Notes: generated by a model from the sequence alone, not told the origin. A stretch of DNA of 64,000 nt from Lachnospiraceae bacterium (GCA_003543235.1 DPJA01000009.1:62001-126000); one strand, 5' to 3'. Positions 7,194-16,680 are shown, counted from the stretch's first letter. Numbers and translations: made by a program.

Positions 7194-8282
7194 ATGAACA
7201 GAGTATTCAATTTTTCAGCAGGTCCATCAATGTTACCATTAGAGGTACTTGAAAAAGCACAGAAAGAATTTGTGTCTTATGGCACAACCGGTATGTCCGT
7301 TATGGAAATGAGCCATCGTTCAAAAGCCTATGAAGAAATTATTTTTGGTGCAGAGGCTAATTTAAGAGAGCTTATGGCAGTACCTGACAACTACAGCATT
7401 TTGTTCCTTCAAGGTGGTGGCAGTACACAATTTGCCATGGTTCCACTTAACCTTATGAACAAGAATAACAAAGCAGATTATGTTAAAACAGGTCAGTGGA
7501 GCAAAAAAGCAATTTCAGAAGCACAAAAATATGGCAAAGTAAATGTTGTTGCTTCATCAGAGGACACAGTTTTTAACTACATCCCAACACTTGACCCATC
7601 AAAGTTTGATAAAGAAGCAGATTATTTTTATATGACTCTTAACAACACAATTTACGGCACACATATCCCAGATAGCCTTATACCTAATACAAATGGTGTA
7701 CCTATTGTTGGCGATATGAGTTCAAACATACTTGCAGAGCGTTATGATATTTCAAAGTTTGGTCTTGTTTTCGCAGGGGCACAAAAAAATCTTGGCCCTG
7801 CTGGTTTAACAATTGCCATTGTTCGCAATGACCTTATGGGTAATGCCATGGATATTACACCAACAATGCTTAAATATGATACACACGCAAAAGAAAAATC
7901 ACTTTATAACACACCACCAACATATTCAATTTACTTCGCAGGCCTTGTTTTTGAATGGGTTAAGTCATTAGGCGGAGTTGATGCAATGCAAAAAATAAAT
8001 GAAGAAAAAGCATCTATTCTTTACGATTTCCTTGATAACAGTAAGTTGTTTAAAGGCACAGTTGTTAAAAAGGACCGTTCACTTATGAATGCACCTTTCA
8101 TACTTCCTGCTGAAGAGCTTAATGCAAAATTTATTAAAGAAGCTTCCGCAAAAGGCTTTGTTAACCTAAAAGGACACCGCACTGTTGGCGGTATGCGTGC
8201 ATCTATATACAATGCTATGCCTATTGAAGGTGTTAAAGCACTTGTTGAGTTTATGGGCAAATTCGAATTAGAAAACAAATAA
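7194..8282 (+). CDS. serC: Phosphoserine aminotransferase
   Basis: PLP enzyme that converts 3-phosphohydroxypyruvate and glutamate to phosphoserine, the second step of serine synthesis (and an analogous step for pyridoxine in some bacteria). The protein has 362 residues, the family's usual length. It begins MNRVFNFSAGPSMLP, the typical SerC start; FLQGGGSTQF near 69-78 binds the PLP phosphate; the Schiff-base lysine is K198 in AGAQKNLGPAG; and GHRTVGGMRAS near the C-terminus binds substrate carboxylate. ATG at 7194 follows SD AAGGAGG. It is the first gene of the T-box(Ser) operon, 15 nt before serA. Confidence 0.97.
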   Translation: MNRVFNFSAGPSMLPLEVLEKAQKEFVSYGTTGMSVMEMSHRSKAYEEIIFGAEANLRELMAVPDNYSILFLQGGGSTQFAMVPLNLMNKNNKADYVKTGQWSKKAISEAQKYGKVNVVASSEDTVFNYIPTLDPSKFDKEADYFYMTLNNTIYGTHIPDSLIPNTNGVPIVGDMSSNILAERYDISKFGLVFAGAQKNLGPAGLTIAIVRNDLMGNAMDITPTMLKYDTHAKEKSLYNTPPTYSIYFAGLVFEWVKSLGGVDAMQKINEEKASILYDFLDNSKLFKGTVVKKDRSLMNAPFILPAEELNAKFIKEASAKGFVNLKGHRTVGGMRASIYNAMPIEGVKALVEFMGKFELENK

Positions 8283-8297
8283 GGAGAGAAAATTAAA

Positions 8298-9473
8298 ATG
8301 TATAATATATTAACACTTAATTCAATTTCAGAAAAAGGTCTTGTTAAGCTTCCTGCAAAAGACTTTATAGTTGCAGATAAAATGGAAACACCTGACGGTA
8401 TATTGGTAAGAAGCGGAGATATGCACAACTACGAAATGCCTGACACTCTTTTGGGAATTGCTCGTGCTGGTGCAGGAACAAACAATATTCCCGTAGATAA
8501 ATGTGCTGAAAAAGGTATTGTTGTGTTCAACACACCTGGTGCAAATGCAAATGCCGTTAAAGAACTTGTGCTTACAGGTATACTTATTTCTTCACGAAGA
8601 ATTGTAGAGGGTATTGAATGGTCTAAAAGCCTTAAAGGTAAAGAACATATTGATAAACTTGTTGAAAGCGGCAAAAAGCAGTTTGCAGGTCCAGAAATCA
8701 AAGGCAAAAAACTTGGTATAATTGGTCTTGGTGCAATTGGTGTTATGGTGGCTAATGCTGCTGTATCTCTTGGCATGGATGTTATGGGTTACGACCCTTT
8801 CCTTTCAGTTTATTCAGCTTGGAGTATTTCAAGTGATGTTGAACTGGCAGACAGCATTGTATCCATAGCTGAACAGTGCGATTATGTTTCAATTCATGTT
8901 CCACTTAACGACAACACAAAAAATATGTTCAATGCCGAAATTTTTTCTATGATGAAAAAAGGTTCACGTTTACTTAACTTTTCTCGTGGAGGTCTTGTGG
9001 AAACAAGTGCCCTTAAAAATGCTCTTGAAAATGGAACACTAGATAAATATATAACAGACTTCCCTGGTGAAGAAGTGTTAAACCTTGATAACGTGTTGGC
9101 TATACCTCACCTTGGTGCTTCAACTCCAGAGTCTGAAGAAAACTGTGCAGAGATGGCAGCAATTGAGCTTAAAGCATACATTAAATATGGAACAATTAAA
9201 AATTCAGTTAATTTCCCTAATTGTGAATCACTTTATACAGGTAAAGCAAGAGTTACAATTGCACACAAAAATATTCCTAACATGGTTGGTTCCATAACAG
9301 CTGTTTTTGCAAAACATGACCTAAACATAGACAATATGCTTAATAAATCTAAGGGTAATTGGGCATATACAATTATTGACCTTGATTCACTTTACGGAAA
9401 AAATGATAATCTTATTGCAGAACTTAAACTTCTTCCTGGCGTTGTTAGAGCAAGAATTGTTAGGGAAAAATAA
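8298..9473 (+). CDS. serA: D-3-phosphoglycerate dehydrogenase, short form with ACT domain
   Basis: NAD-dependent oxidation of 3-phosphoglycerate to 3-phosphohydroxypyruvate, the first step of serine synthesis. The protein has 391 residues: a split substrate domain, a Rossmann NAD domain with GIIGLGAIG (about residues 138-146) followed by the acidic residue of YDP, the catalytic RGG...E...H set (RGGLVE near 231, LGAST histidine at HLGAST near 272), and a C-terminal ACT domain from about 320 that probably binds serine for feedback control. It lacks the ASB domain of the long SerA type. SD GGAGAG precedes ATG. It lies in the same operon as serC, so regulation is likely both by tRNA-Ser and by serine. 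Confidence 0.95.
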   Translation: MYNILTLNSISEKGLVKLPAKDFIVADKMETPDGILVRSGDMHNYEMPDTLLGIARAGAGTNNIPVDKCAEKGIVVFNTPGANANAVKELVLTGILISSRRIVEGIEWSKSLKGKEHIDKLVESGKKQFAGPEIKGKKLGIIGLGAIGVMVANAAVSLGMDVMGYDPFLSVYSAWSISSDVELADSIVSIAEQCDYVSIHVPLNDNTKNMFNAEIFSMMKKGSRLLNFSRGGLVETSALKNALENGTLDKYITDFPGEEVLNLDNVLAIPHLGASTPESEENCAEMAAIELKAYIKYGTIKNSVNFPNCESLYTGKARVTIAHKNIPNMVGSITAVFAKHDLNIDNMLNKSKGNWAYTIIDLDSLYGKNDNLIAELKLLPGVVRARIVREK

Positions 9474-9486
9474 ATGAGGTGTTCCT

Positions 9487-10737
9487 ATGTCTACAATAAA
9501 AGAATTTAAGGCAATACGACCCACTGCAAAAACGGCACAACAGGTAGCCGCACTTCCCTACGATGTTATGAACAGTACCGAAGCTCGAAATCTAGTTGAA
9601 GGCAATCCGTTATCATTTTTACACGTAGACCGTGCAGAAATTGACCTTCCGCCTGAAATCGACCACTACAGCACTGACGTTTATAAAAAAGCTGCTGAAA
9701 ACCTTAATTCATTAATTAAGGACAATGTGCTGTTGGCAGACGAAATGCCTTGCCTTTATATATACCGCCTTACAATGAACGGTCACAGCCAAACTGGTCT
9801 TGTTGCTTGCACCTCCATAGACGAATATTTGGACGGTACAATAAAAAAACATGAGCTGACCCGTGAGGATAAAGAGCAAGACAGAATTAACCACGTAGAC
9901 TATTGCAATGCCAATACCGGCCCTATTTTTCTTGCCTACAAAGACGAGAAAAATACCAATGCAATCATAAACCAGTGGGCATCCAACCATGCCCCTGTTT
10001 ACGATTTTGTATCATCTGACGGAATTGGTCATGCTGTGTGGGTCATAGACGATACAACCGTTATTGCTCAACTTAAAGATACTTTTAATGGTATTTCAAA
10101 CTTTTATATTGCTGACGGACACCATAGAAACGCATCTGCGGTTAAGGTTGGTCTTAACCGCCGTAAGCAACACCCTAATTACACTGGCAAAGAGGAATTT
10201 AATTATTATCTTTCGGTGCTTTTTCCTGCAAGTCAGCTTAATATATTAGACTATAACCGTGTGATAACTGACCTTAATGGGCTTACCGAAGATAACTTTA
10301 TTGAACTGATTTCAAAAAAGTTTTACATCATCCCCTACGCAGGCAGTGATAGCTTTAAGCCTACAATGCCCCACCAATTTGGTATGTATTTAAAAGGAAA
10401 GTGGTACATACTTAATGCAGACCCTGAGGGAATTCCCACAGACCCAGTAGGACGTCTTGATGTATCAATTTTACAGGAAAATTTGCTTATACCTATTTTA
10501 GGCATAAAGGATGTACGCACTGACAACCGTATTGATTTTATAGGTGGAATACGTGGCTTAAAAGAACTTGAGAGAAGAGTAAACTCAGGAGAAATGGCCG
10601 TTGCTTTTTCAATGTATCCTACTTCTATGGATGAGCTTATGAACGTAGCTGATGCAGACCTTATAATGCCACCAAAATCTACATGGTTTGAGCCAAAGCT
10701 AAGAAGCGGACTATTTATCCATTCTTTAGAAAACTAA
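9487..10737 (+). CDS. DUF1015 family protein of the serine operon
   Basis: Conserved protein of 416 residues, third gene of the T-box(Ser) operon, 13 nt after serA. Visible family signatures are an early RP...LPYDV segment (residues 11-27), KHELTREDKEQDR (121-133) and ADGHHR (209-214). The DGHHR box resembles the nucleotide-binding motif of ParB/Srx-fold proteins, a superfamily that includes free-serine kinases of the SerK/SbnI type. DUF1015 genes are known to accompany serA/serC in anaerobes. No serB-like phosphatase is in this operon, so one possibility is that this protein handles the phosphoserine/serine step; that is inference only. Soluble, with no signal peptide. Family certain, function open. 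Confidence 0.85.
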   Translation: MSTIKEFKAIRPTAKTAQQVAALPYDVMNSTEARNLVEGNPLSFLHVDRAEIDLPPEIDHYSTDVYKKAAENLNSLIKDNVLLADEMPCLYIYRLTMNGHSQTGLVACTSIDEYLDGTIKKHELTREDKEQDRINHVDYCNANTGPIFLAYKDEKNTNAIINQWASNHAPVYDFVSSDGIGHAVWVIDDTTVIAQLKDTFNGISNFYIADGHHRNASAVKVGLNRRKQHPNYTGKEEFNYYLSVLFPASQLNILDYNRVITDLNGLTEDNFIELISKKFYIIPYAGSDSFKPTMPHQFGMYLKGKWYILNADPEGIPTDPVGRLDVSILQENLLIPILGIKDVRTDNRIDFIGGIRGLKELERRVNSGEMAVAFSMYPTSMDELMNVADADLIMPPKSTWFEPKLRSGLFIHSLEN

Positions 10738-10756
10738 TATATTTTTCCAATCAAAA

Positions 10757-10793
10757 AAACAGACCCCTAAAAATAAAATTTAGGGGTCTGTTT
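10757..10793. terminator. Bidirectional terminator between serine operon and ileS
   Basis: A 13-bp perfect stem, AAACAGACCCCTA (10757-10769) and TAGGGGTCTGTTT (10781-10793), with A-run upstream. It serves both convergent transcripts. Confidence 0.92.
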
Positions 10794-10798
10794 CTTTG

Positions 10799-13700
10799 TT
10801 ATCTTTCTACTGCAATTGTTACTTTCTCTCCGTTAATGTTCCATTCCTTTGTATAGCCTGCTGTGGCATCAAAAACAATGTCATCTGCAAGAACATCACT
10901 TTTAATCATATCAGCATTGCGTGTTGCAACATCTGCAACCTTTGAATTGCCCATAACGTAAACCTTAATTCTATCTGTAACCTCAAAGTTTGCCTCTTTA
11001 CGCATTGTCTGGATTTTACTTACAATCTCACGTACAAATCCTTCTTCAATAAGCTCTTCTGTAAGGTTTGTGTCAAGAACAACTGTCACTCTCTGGTCAG
11101 ACTCTGTAACAAAGCCCGCTTTTTCAGTGGTTTCAACAAGAACATCACTTTCAGCCAAAGTAACCTCTGTTCCTTCAACCTGGAATGTAACTGAATTTCC
11201 AGCCTTAAACTGGGCAACGTATGCACTGCCATCACACTGAGCAAGGTACTGACCAATTTTTGGTACAAGCTTGCCATACTTTGGCCCTAATGTTCTAAGC
11301 TGTGGTTTAAGGTTATAGCCTGTGAAATTGTCTGTATCCTGTGTAAATACCACATTTTTAATGTTAAGCTCATCTGCAATTGTTTCCACAAACATTTCTG
11401 GCAATTGCTGGTCAGCCTTAACATACATTGTGCCAATAGGCTGACGGTTTTTGATATTTGCTGTGTTTCTTGCCGCACGTCCCTTAACAACAATCTGAAG
11501 AACCATTTCCATGTTATCCTCAAGGTCTTTGTCAATCCATGCCTCATTTGCAACAGGATAATCTGTCATATGAACACTTTCAGGTGCATTCTTATCAAAG
11601 TTTTTAACAAGGTTTGCATAAATACTTTCTACAATATAAGGCACAAAAGGTGCTGCCAGCTTGCTCATTGTTACAAGCACTGTATAAAGTGTCATATAAG
11701 CATTAATCTTATCCTGAGGCATATCCTTGCCCCAGAAACGCTCACGGCTTCTTCTTACATACCAATTGCTAAGCTCATCAACAAACTCCTGCATTGCTCT
11801 TGCAGGCTCTGTAATTTTGTAAGTTTCAAGACCTGTGTCAACGCTCTTAACAAGGGTGTTAAGCTTAGATAAAATCCATTTATCCATTGGTGCAAGTTTA
11901 TCATATTCAAGATCATATTTTGTAGGGTCAAACTGGTCAATTTCTGCATAAAGCACGTAGAACGCATATGTGTTCCACAATGTACCCATAAATTTTCTCT
12001 GCTGCTCACTAACTGCCTCTCCGTCAAAACGGCATGGAAGCCAAGGTGCACTGTTAACATAGAAATACCAGCGAATAGCATCCGCACCTTGCTTGTTAAG
12101 AACATCCCAAGGGTCTACAACATTGCCCTTATGCTTGCTCATCTTAATTCCGTTTTTATCTAAAACATGACCCATTACAATACAGTTTTTAAAGTCACTC
12201 TGCTCAAAAAGCAGTGTTGAAATAGCAATTTGAGAATAGAACCAACCTCTTGTTTGGTCAATAGCCTCTGTAATATAATCCGCAGGGAATCGTGACTCAA
12301 AAAGTTCTTTATTTTCAAATGGATAATGCCATTGTGCAAAAGGCATAGCACCAGAATCAAACCAACAGTCTATAACCTCAGAAACCCTTGTCATCTGCTT
12401 ACCGCACTGTGGGCATTTAATGTGTACTTTATCAATAAATGGCTTGTGAAGCTCAATCTCGTCTGGGCAGTCATCGCTCATGGATTTCAACTCTTCAATG
12501 CCGCCAATTACGTGACGATGTCCACATTCACATTCCCAAACAGGCAAAGGAGTACCCCAGTAACGCTCACGGCTAAGTCCCCAGTCAATTACATTTTCAA
12601 GGAAATTACCAAAACGTCCTTCTTTAATGTTGTCAGGATACCAATTTACAGTTCTGTTGTTTGCAACTAGCTGGTCCCTTACCTTTGTCATTTCAATAAA
12701 CCATGTATCACGTGCGTAGTAAATAAGTGGTGTGTCACATCTCCAACAGAATGGATAGCTATGTTCAAAAGGAAGTGCAGCAAAAAGAGAGCCTTTTTCT
12801 TTCAAATATGCAAGCACAAGCTTATCTCCGTCTTTTACAAATGTTCCAACCCAAGGCTTAACATCCTCTGTAAAACGTCCCTGACTGTCTACATATTGGC
12901 GGAAAGGCAGTCCATTTAATCTGCCAAGGCGAGCATCGTCCTCACCAAAAGCTGGTGCAATATGAACAACCCCTGTACCGTCTGTAAGGGTTACATAGTC
13001 GTCATTTACAACTCTAAACCCATTGTCATCATCATTAACAAAGTCAAACAGTGGCTCATATCGAACGCCTAAATAGTCTGCACCTTTCTTCGTTTCAATA
13101 AGTTCATATTCTGTATCCTCACCAAGAACCTTTTTAACAAGTGCCTCTGCAAGAATATAATATTCACCGCCTGTTTTAACTTTTACATATGTTTCTTTTG
13201 CATTCATTGCAAGTGCCACGTTAGATGGAAGTGTCCATGGTGTAGTTGTCCATGCAAGAATATATTCGTTTTCAGTATCTCTTATTTTGAACTTTGCAAT
13301 TGCAGAAAGTTCTTTAACATCCTTATAGCCCTGTGCAACCTCATGGCTGGAAAGTGCAGTGCCACAACGTGGACAGTAAGGCACAATTTTATGTCCCTTG
13401 TACAAAAGACCTTTTTCCCAAATCTTCTTTAAAGCCCACCATTCGCTTTCAATGTAGTTATTGTGGTAAGTTACATATGGGTCTTCCATGTCTGCCCAAA
13501 AAGCAACACGGTCGCTCATGTCCTCCCACTCGCCTTTATATTTCCAAACGCTTTCCTTACATTTTTGGATAAATGGCTCAACACCGTACTCCTCAATCTG
13601 AGGTTTACCATCAAGCCCAAGCATTTTTTCAACCTCAAGCTCTACTGGCAGTCCATGTGTATCCCATCCTGCTTTACGCAAAACGTCGTAGCCCTTCATG

Positions 13701-13918
13701 ACACGGTATCTAAGTATAATATCCTTTACACTTCTTGTAATAACGTGACCTATATGTGGCTTACCATTGGCTGTAGGTGGTCCGTCAAACCATGTGTATT
13801 TTGGACAACCTTCTCTATTTGCAGTACTTTTTTTAAAGATGTCATTTTCTTTCCAGAATTTTAAAACTTCTTCTTCTCTGGAAACAAAGTCTAAATTTGT
13901 TGAAACCTTGTTATACAT
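10799..13918 (-). CDS. ileS: Isoleucyl-tRNA synthetase, class-2 (eukaryote-like) type
   Basis: Charges tRNA-Ile with isoleucine. At 1039 residues it is longer than the standard bacterial enzyme and fits the IleRS2 subgroup. HIGH is PHIGH (54-58), and the KMSKS loop is KMSKH (592-596). The CPRCGTALSSHEVAQGY region precedes the editing domain, and a second zinc-type pair pattern (CECGH...CPQCGK) lies in the connective region. The C-terminal anticodon-binding part is extended. IleRS2 enzymes are commonly insensitive to mupirocin; that is family knowledge, not shown here. ATG at 13918 has an SD (AAGGAGG). Expression is under the T-box leader at 14026-14287, and the gene ends at a terminator shared with the serine operon. 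Confidence 0.96.
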   Translation of the reverse strand: MYNKVSTNLDFVSREEEVLKFWKENDIFKKSTANREGCPKYTWFDGPPTANGKPHIGHVITRSVKDIILRYRVMKGYDVLRKAGWDTHGLPVELEVEKMLGLDGKPQIEEYGVEPFIQKCKESVWKYKGEWEDMSDRVAFWADMEDPYVTYHNNYIESEWWALKKIWEKGLLYKGHKIVPYCPRCGTALSSHEVAQGYKDVKELSAIAKFKIRDTENEYILAWTTTPWTLPSNVALAMNAKETYVKVKTGGEYYILAEALVKKVLGEDTEYELIETKKGADYLGVRYEPLFDFVNDDDNGFRVVNDDYVTLTDGTGVVHIAPAFGEDDARLGRLNGLPFRQYVDSQGRFTEDVKPWVGTFVKDGDKLVLAYLKEKGSLFAALPFEHSYPFCWRCDTPLIYYARDTWFIEMTKVRDQLVANNRTVNWYPDNIKEGRFGNFLENVIDWGLSRERYWGTPLPVWECECGHRHVIGGIEELKSMSDDCPDEIELHKPFIDKVHIKCPQCGKQMTRVSEVIDCWFDSGAMPFAQWHYPFENKELFESRFPADYITEAIDQTRGWFYSQIAISTLLFEQSDFKNCIVMGHVLDKNGIKMSKHKGNVVDPWDVLNKQGADAIRWYFYVNSAPWLPCRFDGEAVSEQQRKFMGTLWNTYAFYVLYAEIDQFDPTKYDLEYDKLAPMDKWILSKLNTLVKSVDTGLETYKITEPARAMQEFVDELSNWYVRRSRERFWGKDMPQDKINAYMTLYTVLVTMSKLAAPFVPYIVESIYANLVKNFDKNAPESVHMTDYPVANEAWIDKDLEDNMEMVLQIVVKGRAARNTANIKNRQPIGTMYVKADQQLPEMFVETIADELNIKNVVFTQDTDNFTGYNLKPQLRTLGPKYGKLVPKIGQYLAQCDGSAYVAQFKAGNSVTFQVEGTEVTLAESDVLVETTEKAGFVTESDQRVTVVLDTNLTEELIEEGFVREIVSKIQTMRKEANFEVTDRIKVYVMGNSKVADVATRNADMIKSDVLADDIVFDATAGYTKEWNINGEKVTIAVER

Positions 13919-14025
13919 TTTTTTCCTCCTTTGAAATTAGCTATTAATACCTTAAAATTAGTCCCCAACCTTACAAGCCATTAAAAAGATTTAACTTATA
14001 AACCTGTAAATTTAAAAACAAAAAA

Positions 14026-14287
14026 ACGCCCTGCTAAAATTAACAGGGCGTGAATACGCGGTACCACCTGATTTGGCATTAATTAAATAATGCCCACTTT
14101 GCAACGTAACTATAATTACGCTTTCCATGTAACGTAGGAAAAACGTCAGCAACTACTAAAACTAGTTCTTTCGCCACTGCCACTTTGGGGTGATATTCAA
14201 TATTTTTATACTAAGTACAGGCTCTCACTATCCCTATATCGCTTTGCAGTTCAAAAATATCTACTGTCCTCTTCATTGTGTTTAACG
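14026..14287 (-). promoter_or_regulatory. ileS leader: T-box leader, isoleucine-specific (tRNA-Ile), upstream of ileS
   Basis: The minus strand carries the T-box core AGGTGGTACCGCG (14057-14069); its variable base U matches the discriminator A of tRNA-Ile. The probable specifier ATC (Ile) is at 14194-14192, followed by A. The terminator is ACGCCCTG/CAGGGCGT (14026-14033 with 14044-14051) followed by a T-run. A stem labelled by TTTGGCATT/AATGCC repeats lies between. About 105 nt of unstructured leader remain before ileS. Confidence 0.93.
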
Positions 14288-14293
14288 ATATGT

Positions 14294-14322
14294 ATTATAT
14301 AGTAAGCAAATTATTTTGTAAA
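14294..14322 (-). promoter_or_regulatory. Promoter of ileS
   Basis: On the minus strand TTTACA (14322-14317), a 17-nt spacer and TATAAT (14299-14294). It places transcription start near 14287, at the head of the T-box leader. Confidence 0.78.
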
Positions 14323-14386
14323 GGGTTTTTCTCTTTTTTGCAATATTTTTTAAATGTTTTATAAACTTATTGCTGGATTATTTTAT

Positions 14387-14415
14387 TTGAATTTGTAAAA
14401 AAATAAGAGTATAAT
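14387..14415 (+). promoter_or_regulatory. Promoter of pncB
   Basis: TTGAAT (14387-14392), a 17-nt spacer and TATAAT (14410-14415). The 80-nt leader contains ATAACA/TGTTAT arms (14454-14459, 14469-14474) followed by TTT, a weak hairpin of unknown use. Confidence 0.75.
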
Positions 14416-14499
14416 AGTGTGCAATATAGAAATAGAAGTTTTTGGGAACCTCATAACATCTTTTAGGTTGTTATTTTATATGAAAAGGAGTATTTATAA

Positions 14500-15948
14500 A
14501 TGGATATTCGAGATTGGTCATTGCTTACTGACCTTTATGAGCTTACAATGATGCAAGGCTATTACAAATCACCACAAGAGGGCAAAACAGTAGTGTTTGA
14601 CCTATTCTACAGAAACAACCCATCCGATGGTGGCTTTGCCATTACCTGTGGGCTTGCTCAAGTTATTGAATATATCGAAAATTTGCATTTTTCCGATACT
14701 GATTTAAGCTATCTTAAAGACCTGTGCATATTTACCGATGACTTTATTGATTACCTTAGAAATTTTAAATTTACAGGGGATATTTATGCCATTGCCGAAG
14801 GCACTGTTGTTTTCCCAATGGAACCTCTTTTACAGGTGCGTGCACCAATTATGGAAGCACAGCTTGTGGAAACTGCACTGCTTAACATCATTAACCACCA
14901 AAGCCTTATAGCAACTAAAGCCGCACGTGTTGTTTGGGCTGCAGAAGGCGAAGCTGTTCTTGAGTTTGGCTTACGCCGTGCACAAGGTCCAGACGCTGGA
15001 ACTTATGGTGCAAGAGCCGCTGTAATTGGTGGCTGTGTTGGTACAAGCAATGTACTTACTGGTAAACTTTTTGACGTGCCTGTAAAGGGTACACACGCCC
15101 ACAGCTGGGTTATGAGCTTTGATAACGAATTGGACGCATTCCGTTCTTACGCAAAGCAGTTTCCAGATGCGTGCATACTGTTGGTAGATACCTACAACAC
15201 CCTTGAACAAGGTGTGCCAAATGCAATTCAGTGCTTTAAAGAAATGAAAGAGGCTGGGTTCAAGCTTCCTGGCTACGGAATACGCCTTGACAGTGGTGAC
15301 CTTGCATATATCTCTAAACGTGCTCGCCAGATGCTGGATGATGCGGGATATTCAGATGCAATTATAAGTGCTTCCAGCGACCTTGACGAAAACCTTATTG
15401 CCAGCCTTAAAGTACAGGGTGCAAAAATTACTCTTTGGGGTGTTGGTACAAAGCTTATTACGTCTGACGATTGCCCTGCCTTTGGCGGTGTATACAAATT
15501 AGCAGCAGAAACTGACGGCAGTGGACGGTTTGTGCCAAAAATTAAACTTTCCAACAATCCACAAAAAGTTACCTTGCCAGGAATAAAAAAAGTTATACGT
15601 ATTTACGATAAGGCTACAAATAAAATTAAAGCCGACCTTATTGCCCTTAACTATGAGCATTATGATGAGAATAAAACCCTTACTCTGTTTGACCACACTG
15701 CAACATGGAAACATATGGAGCTTGAACCAGGAACATATTATCTGCGTGAACTTCTTGAGCCTGTTTTTCTTAATGGAAAATGTGTTTACACCTCACCAAA
15801 AACTATGGAAATACGCCAATATGCAATGAAGGAGCTTAATACCCTTTGGGATGAACACAAGCGTCTTTCTAACCCACATATTGTGCCTGTAGATTTATCT
15901 GAAGATTTATATATTCTTAGAGAACGACTTATAAGAGAACTGAAATAA
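14500..15948 (+). CDS. pncB: Nicotinate phosphoribosyltransferase
   Basis: Makes nicotinate mononucleotide from nicotinate and PRPP (ATP-stimulated), the entry of the NAD salvage (Preiss-Handler) pathway. The protein has 482 residues, usual for the clostridial form. It opens DWSLLTDLYELTMMQGY, the hallmark of PncB, with FDLFYRNNP next; the GTHAHSWVMSF block (near 197-207) holds the phosphorylated histidine region, and IRLDSGDL (near 257-264) and the GVGT phosphoribosyl-binding loop follow. ATG at 14500 has SD AAAAGGAG. It is a single gene with its own promoter and a terminator shared with the pst-phoU operon. PRPP comes from prs, also in this window. Confidence 0.96.
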   Translation: MDIRDWSLLTDLYELTMMQGYYKSPQEGKTVVFDLFYRNNPSDGGFAITCGLAQVIEYIENLHFSDTDLSYLKDLCIFTDDFIDYLRNFKFTGDIYAIAEGTVVFPMEPLLQVRAPIMEAQLVETALLNIINHQSLIATKAARVVWAAEGEAVLEFGLRRAQGPDAGTYGARAAVIGGCVGTSNVLTGKLFDVPVKGTHAHSWVMSFDNELDAFRSYAKQFPDACILLVDTYNTLEQGVPNAIQCFKEMKEAGFKLPGYGIRLDSGDLAYISKRARQMLDDAGYSDAIISASSDLDENLIASLKVQGAKITLWGVGTKLITSDDCPAFGGVYKLAAETDGSGRFVPKIKLSNNPQKVTLPGIKKVIRIYDKATNKIKADLIALNYEHYDENKTLTLFDHTATWKHMELEPGTYYLRELLEPVFLNGKCVYTSPKTMEIRQYAMKELNTLWDEHKRLSNPHIVPVDLSEDLYILRERLIRELK

Positions 15949-15957
15949 AGAAATAAA

Positions 15958-16004
15958 AAACCTACATTAATCACAGAAATTAATTTTGTGGTTAATGTAG
16001 GTTT
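15958..16004. terminator. Bidirectional terminator between pncB and phoU
   Basis: Long stem AAACCTACATTAA-tCAC (15958-15974) with GTG-GTTAATGTAGGTTT (15988-16004), with A-run before and T-rich sequence after. Confidence 0.88.
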
Positions 16005-16014
16005 TATATTATTT

Positions 16015-16680
16015 TCATATCAGCCCTAGTTGGTCTGCTGCTCCTTTGTGTATACCTGTTACCGAATATTCAACCCACTCAGCAATGTTAGTTGCATGGT
16101 CGCCTATTCTTTCCAAATACTTAGAAATCATAAGCAAATCAATAGCATACTCTCCGCTTTCACGGTCACTTCCTATACGCTCTATAAGGCATTCCTTAAT
16201 TTCATCAAAATAATTATCTGCCATATCGTCATTTGCTATAACTTTCTTTGCAAGGTCAACATCCTTGTTTACATAAGCATCAACACTTTGTGTAACCATT
16301 TTCATTACAACTTTGCTCATTTCATCAACAGGTATAGTTTTAGCCCACTTAGAAATATCATTCAATTTAGTGATTTCCCCAATGTCTTCAGCCTGGTCAC
16401 CAATTCGTTCCATATCAGTTATCATTTTCAGGGCTGCAGAAATCTGCCTTAAATCTCCTGCTACAGGCTGTTGCTGTAGAATCATTTTAAGACAAAGAGT
16501 TTCAATATTACGTTCTTTATCATCAAGCTCACGAGATAACTGTTGTGCTTTATCAGATAATTCTATATTCCCTGACAAAAGGCCCTGCACTGCATATTTA
16601 ATGGCAGCTTCGCAAAGCTCACCCATTTCTACCATCTCGCTATGAAGTATTTCAAGCTGCTGTGAATAACGTTTTCTCAT
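16015..16680 (-). CDS. phoU: Phosphate transport system regulatory protein PhoU
   Basis: Helical regulator that links the Pst transporter to the PhoR/PhoB-type kinase and represses the Pho response when phosphate is ample. The protein has 221 residues with two three-helix PhoU repeats, each carrying the metal-binding E/D-x-x-x-D pattern (DMERIGDQAEDI near 88-99 and YLERIGDHATNIAEW near 188-202). I place the start at ATG 16680 (MRKRYSQQLE), overlapping the pstB stop by one base (TGATG), a sign of translational coupling; one upstream TTG is also possible. Last gene of pstS-pstC-pstA-pstB-phoU. Confidence 0.96.
   Translation of the reverse strand: MRKRYSQQLEILHSEMVEMGELCEAAIKYAVQGLLSGNIELSDKAQQLSRELDDKERNIETLCLKMILQQQPVAGDLRQISAALKMITDMERIGDQAEDIGEITKLNDISKWAKTIPVDEMSKVVMKMVTQSVDAYVNKDVDLAKKVIANDDMADNYFDEIKECLIERIGSDRESGEYAIDLLMISKYLERIGDHATNIAEWVEYSVTGIHKGAADQLGLI

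Noticed and set aside
11405..11872. Open frames antisense to ileS (also 12326-12670, 13333-13864)
   Set aside because: They lie wholly within the verified ileS coding region and have Cys/His/Asn-rich, non-protein-like composition.
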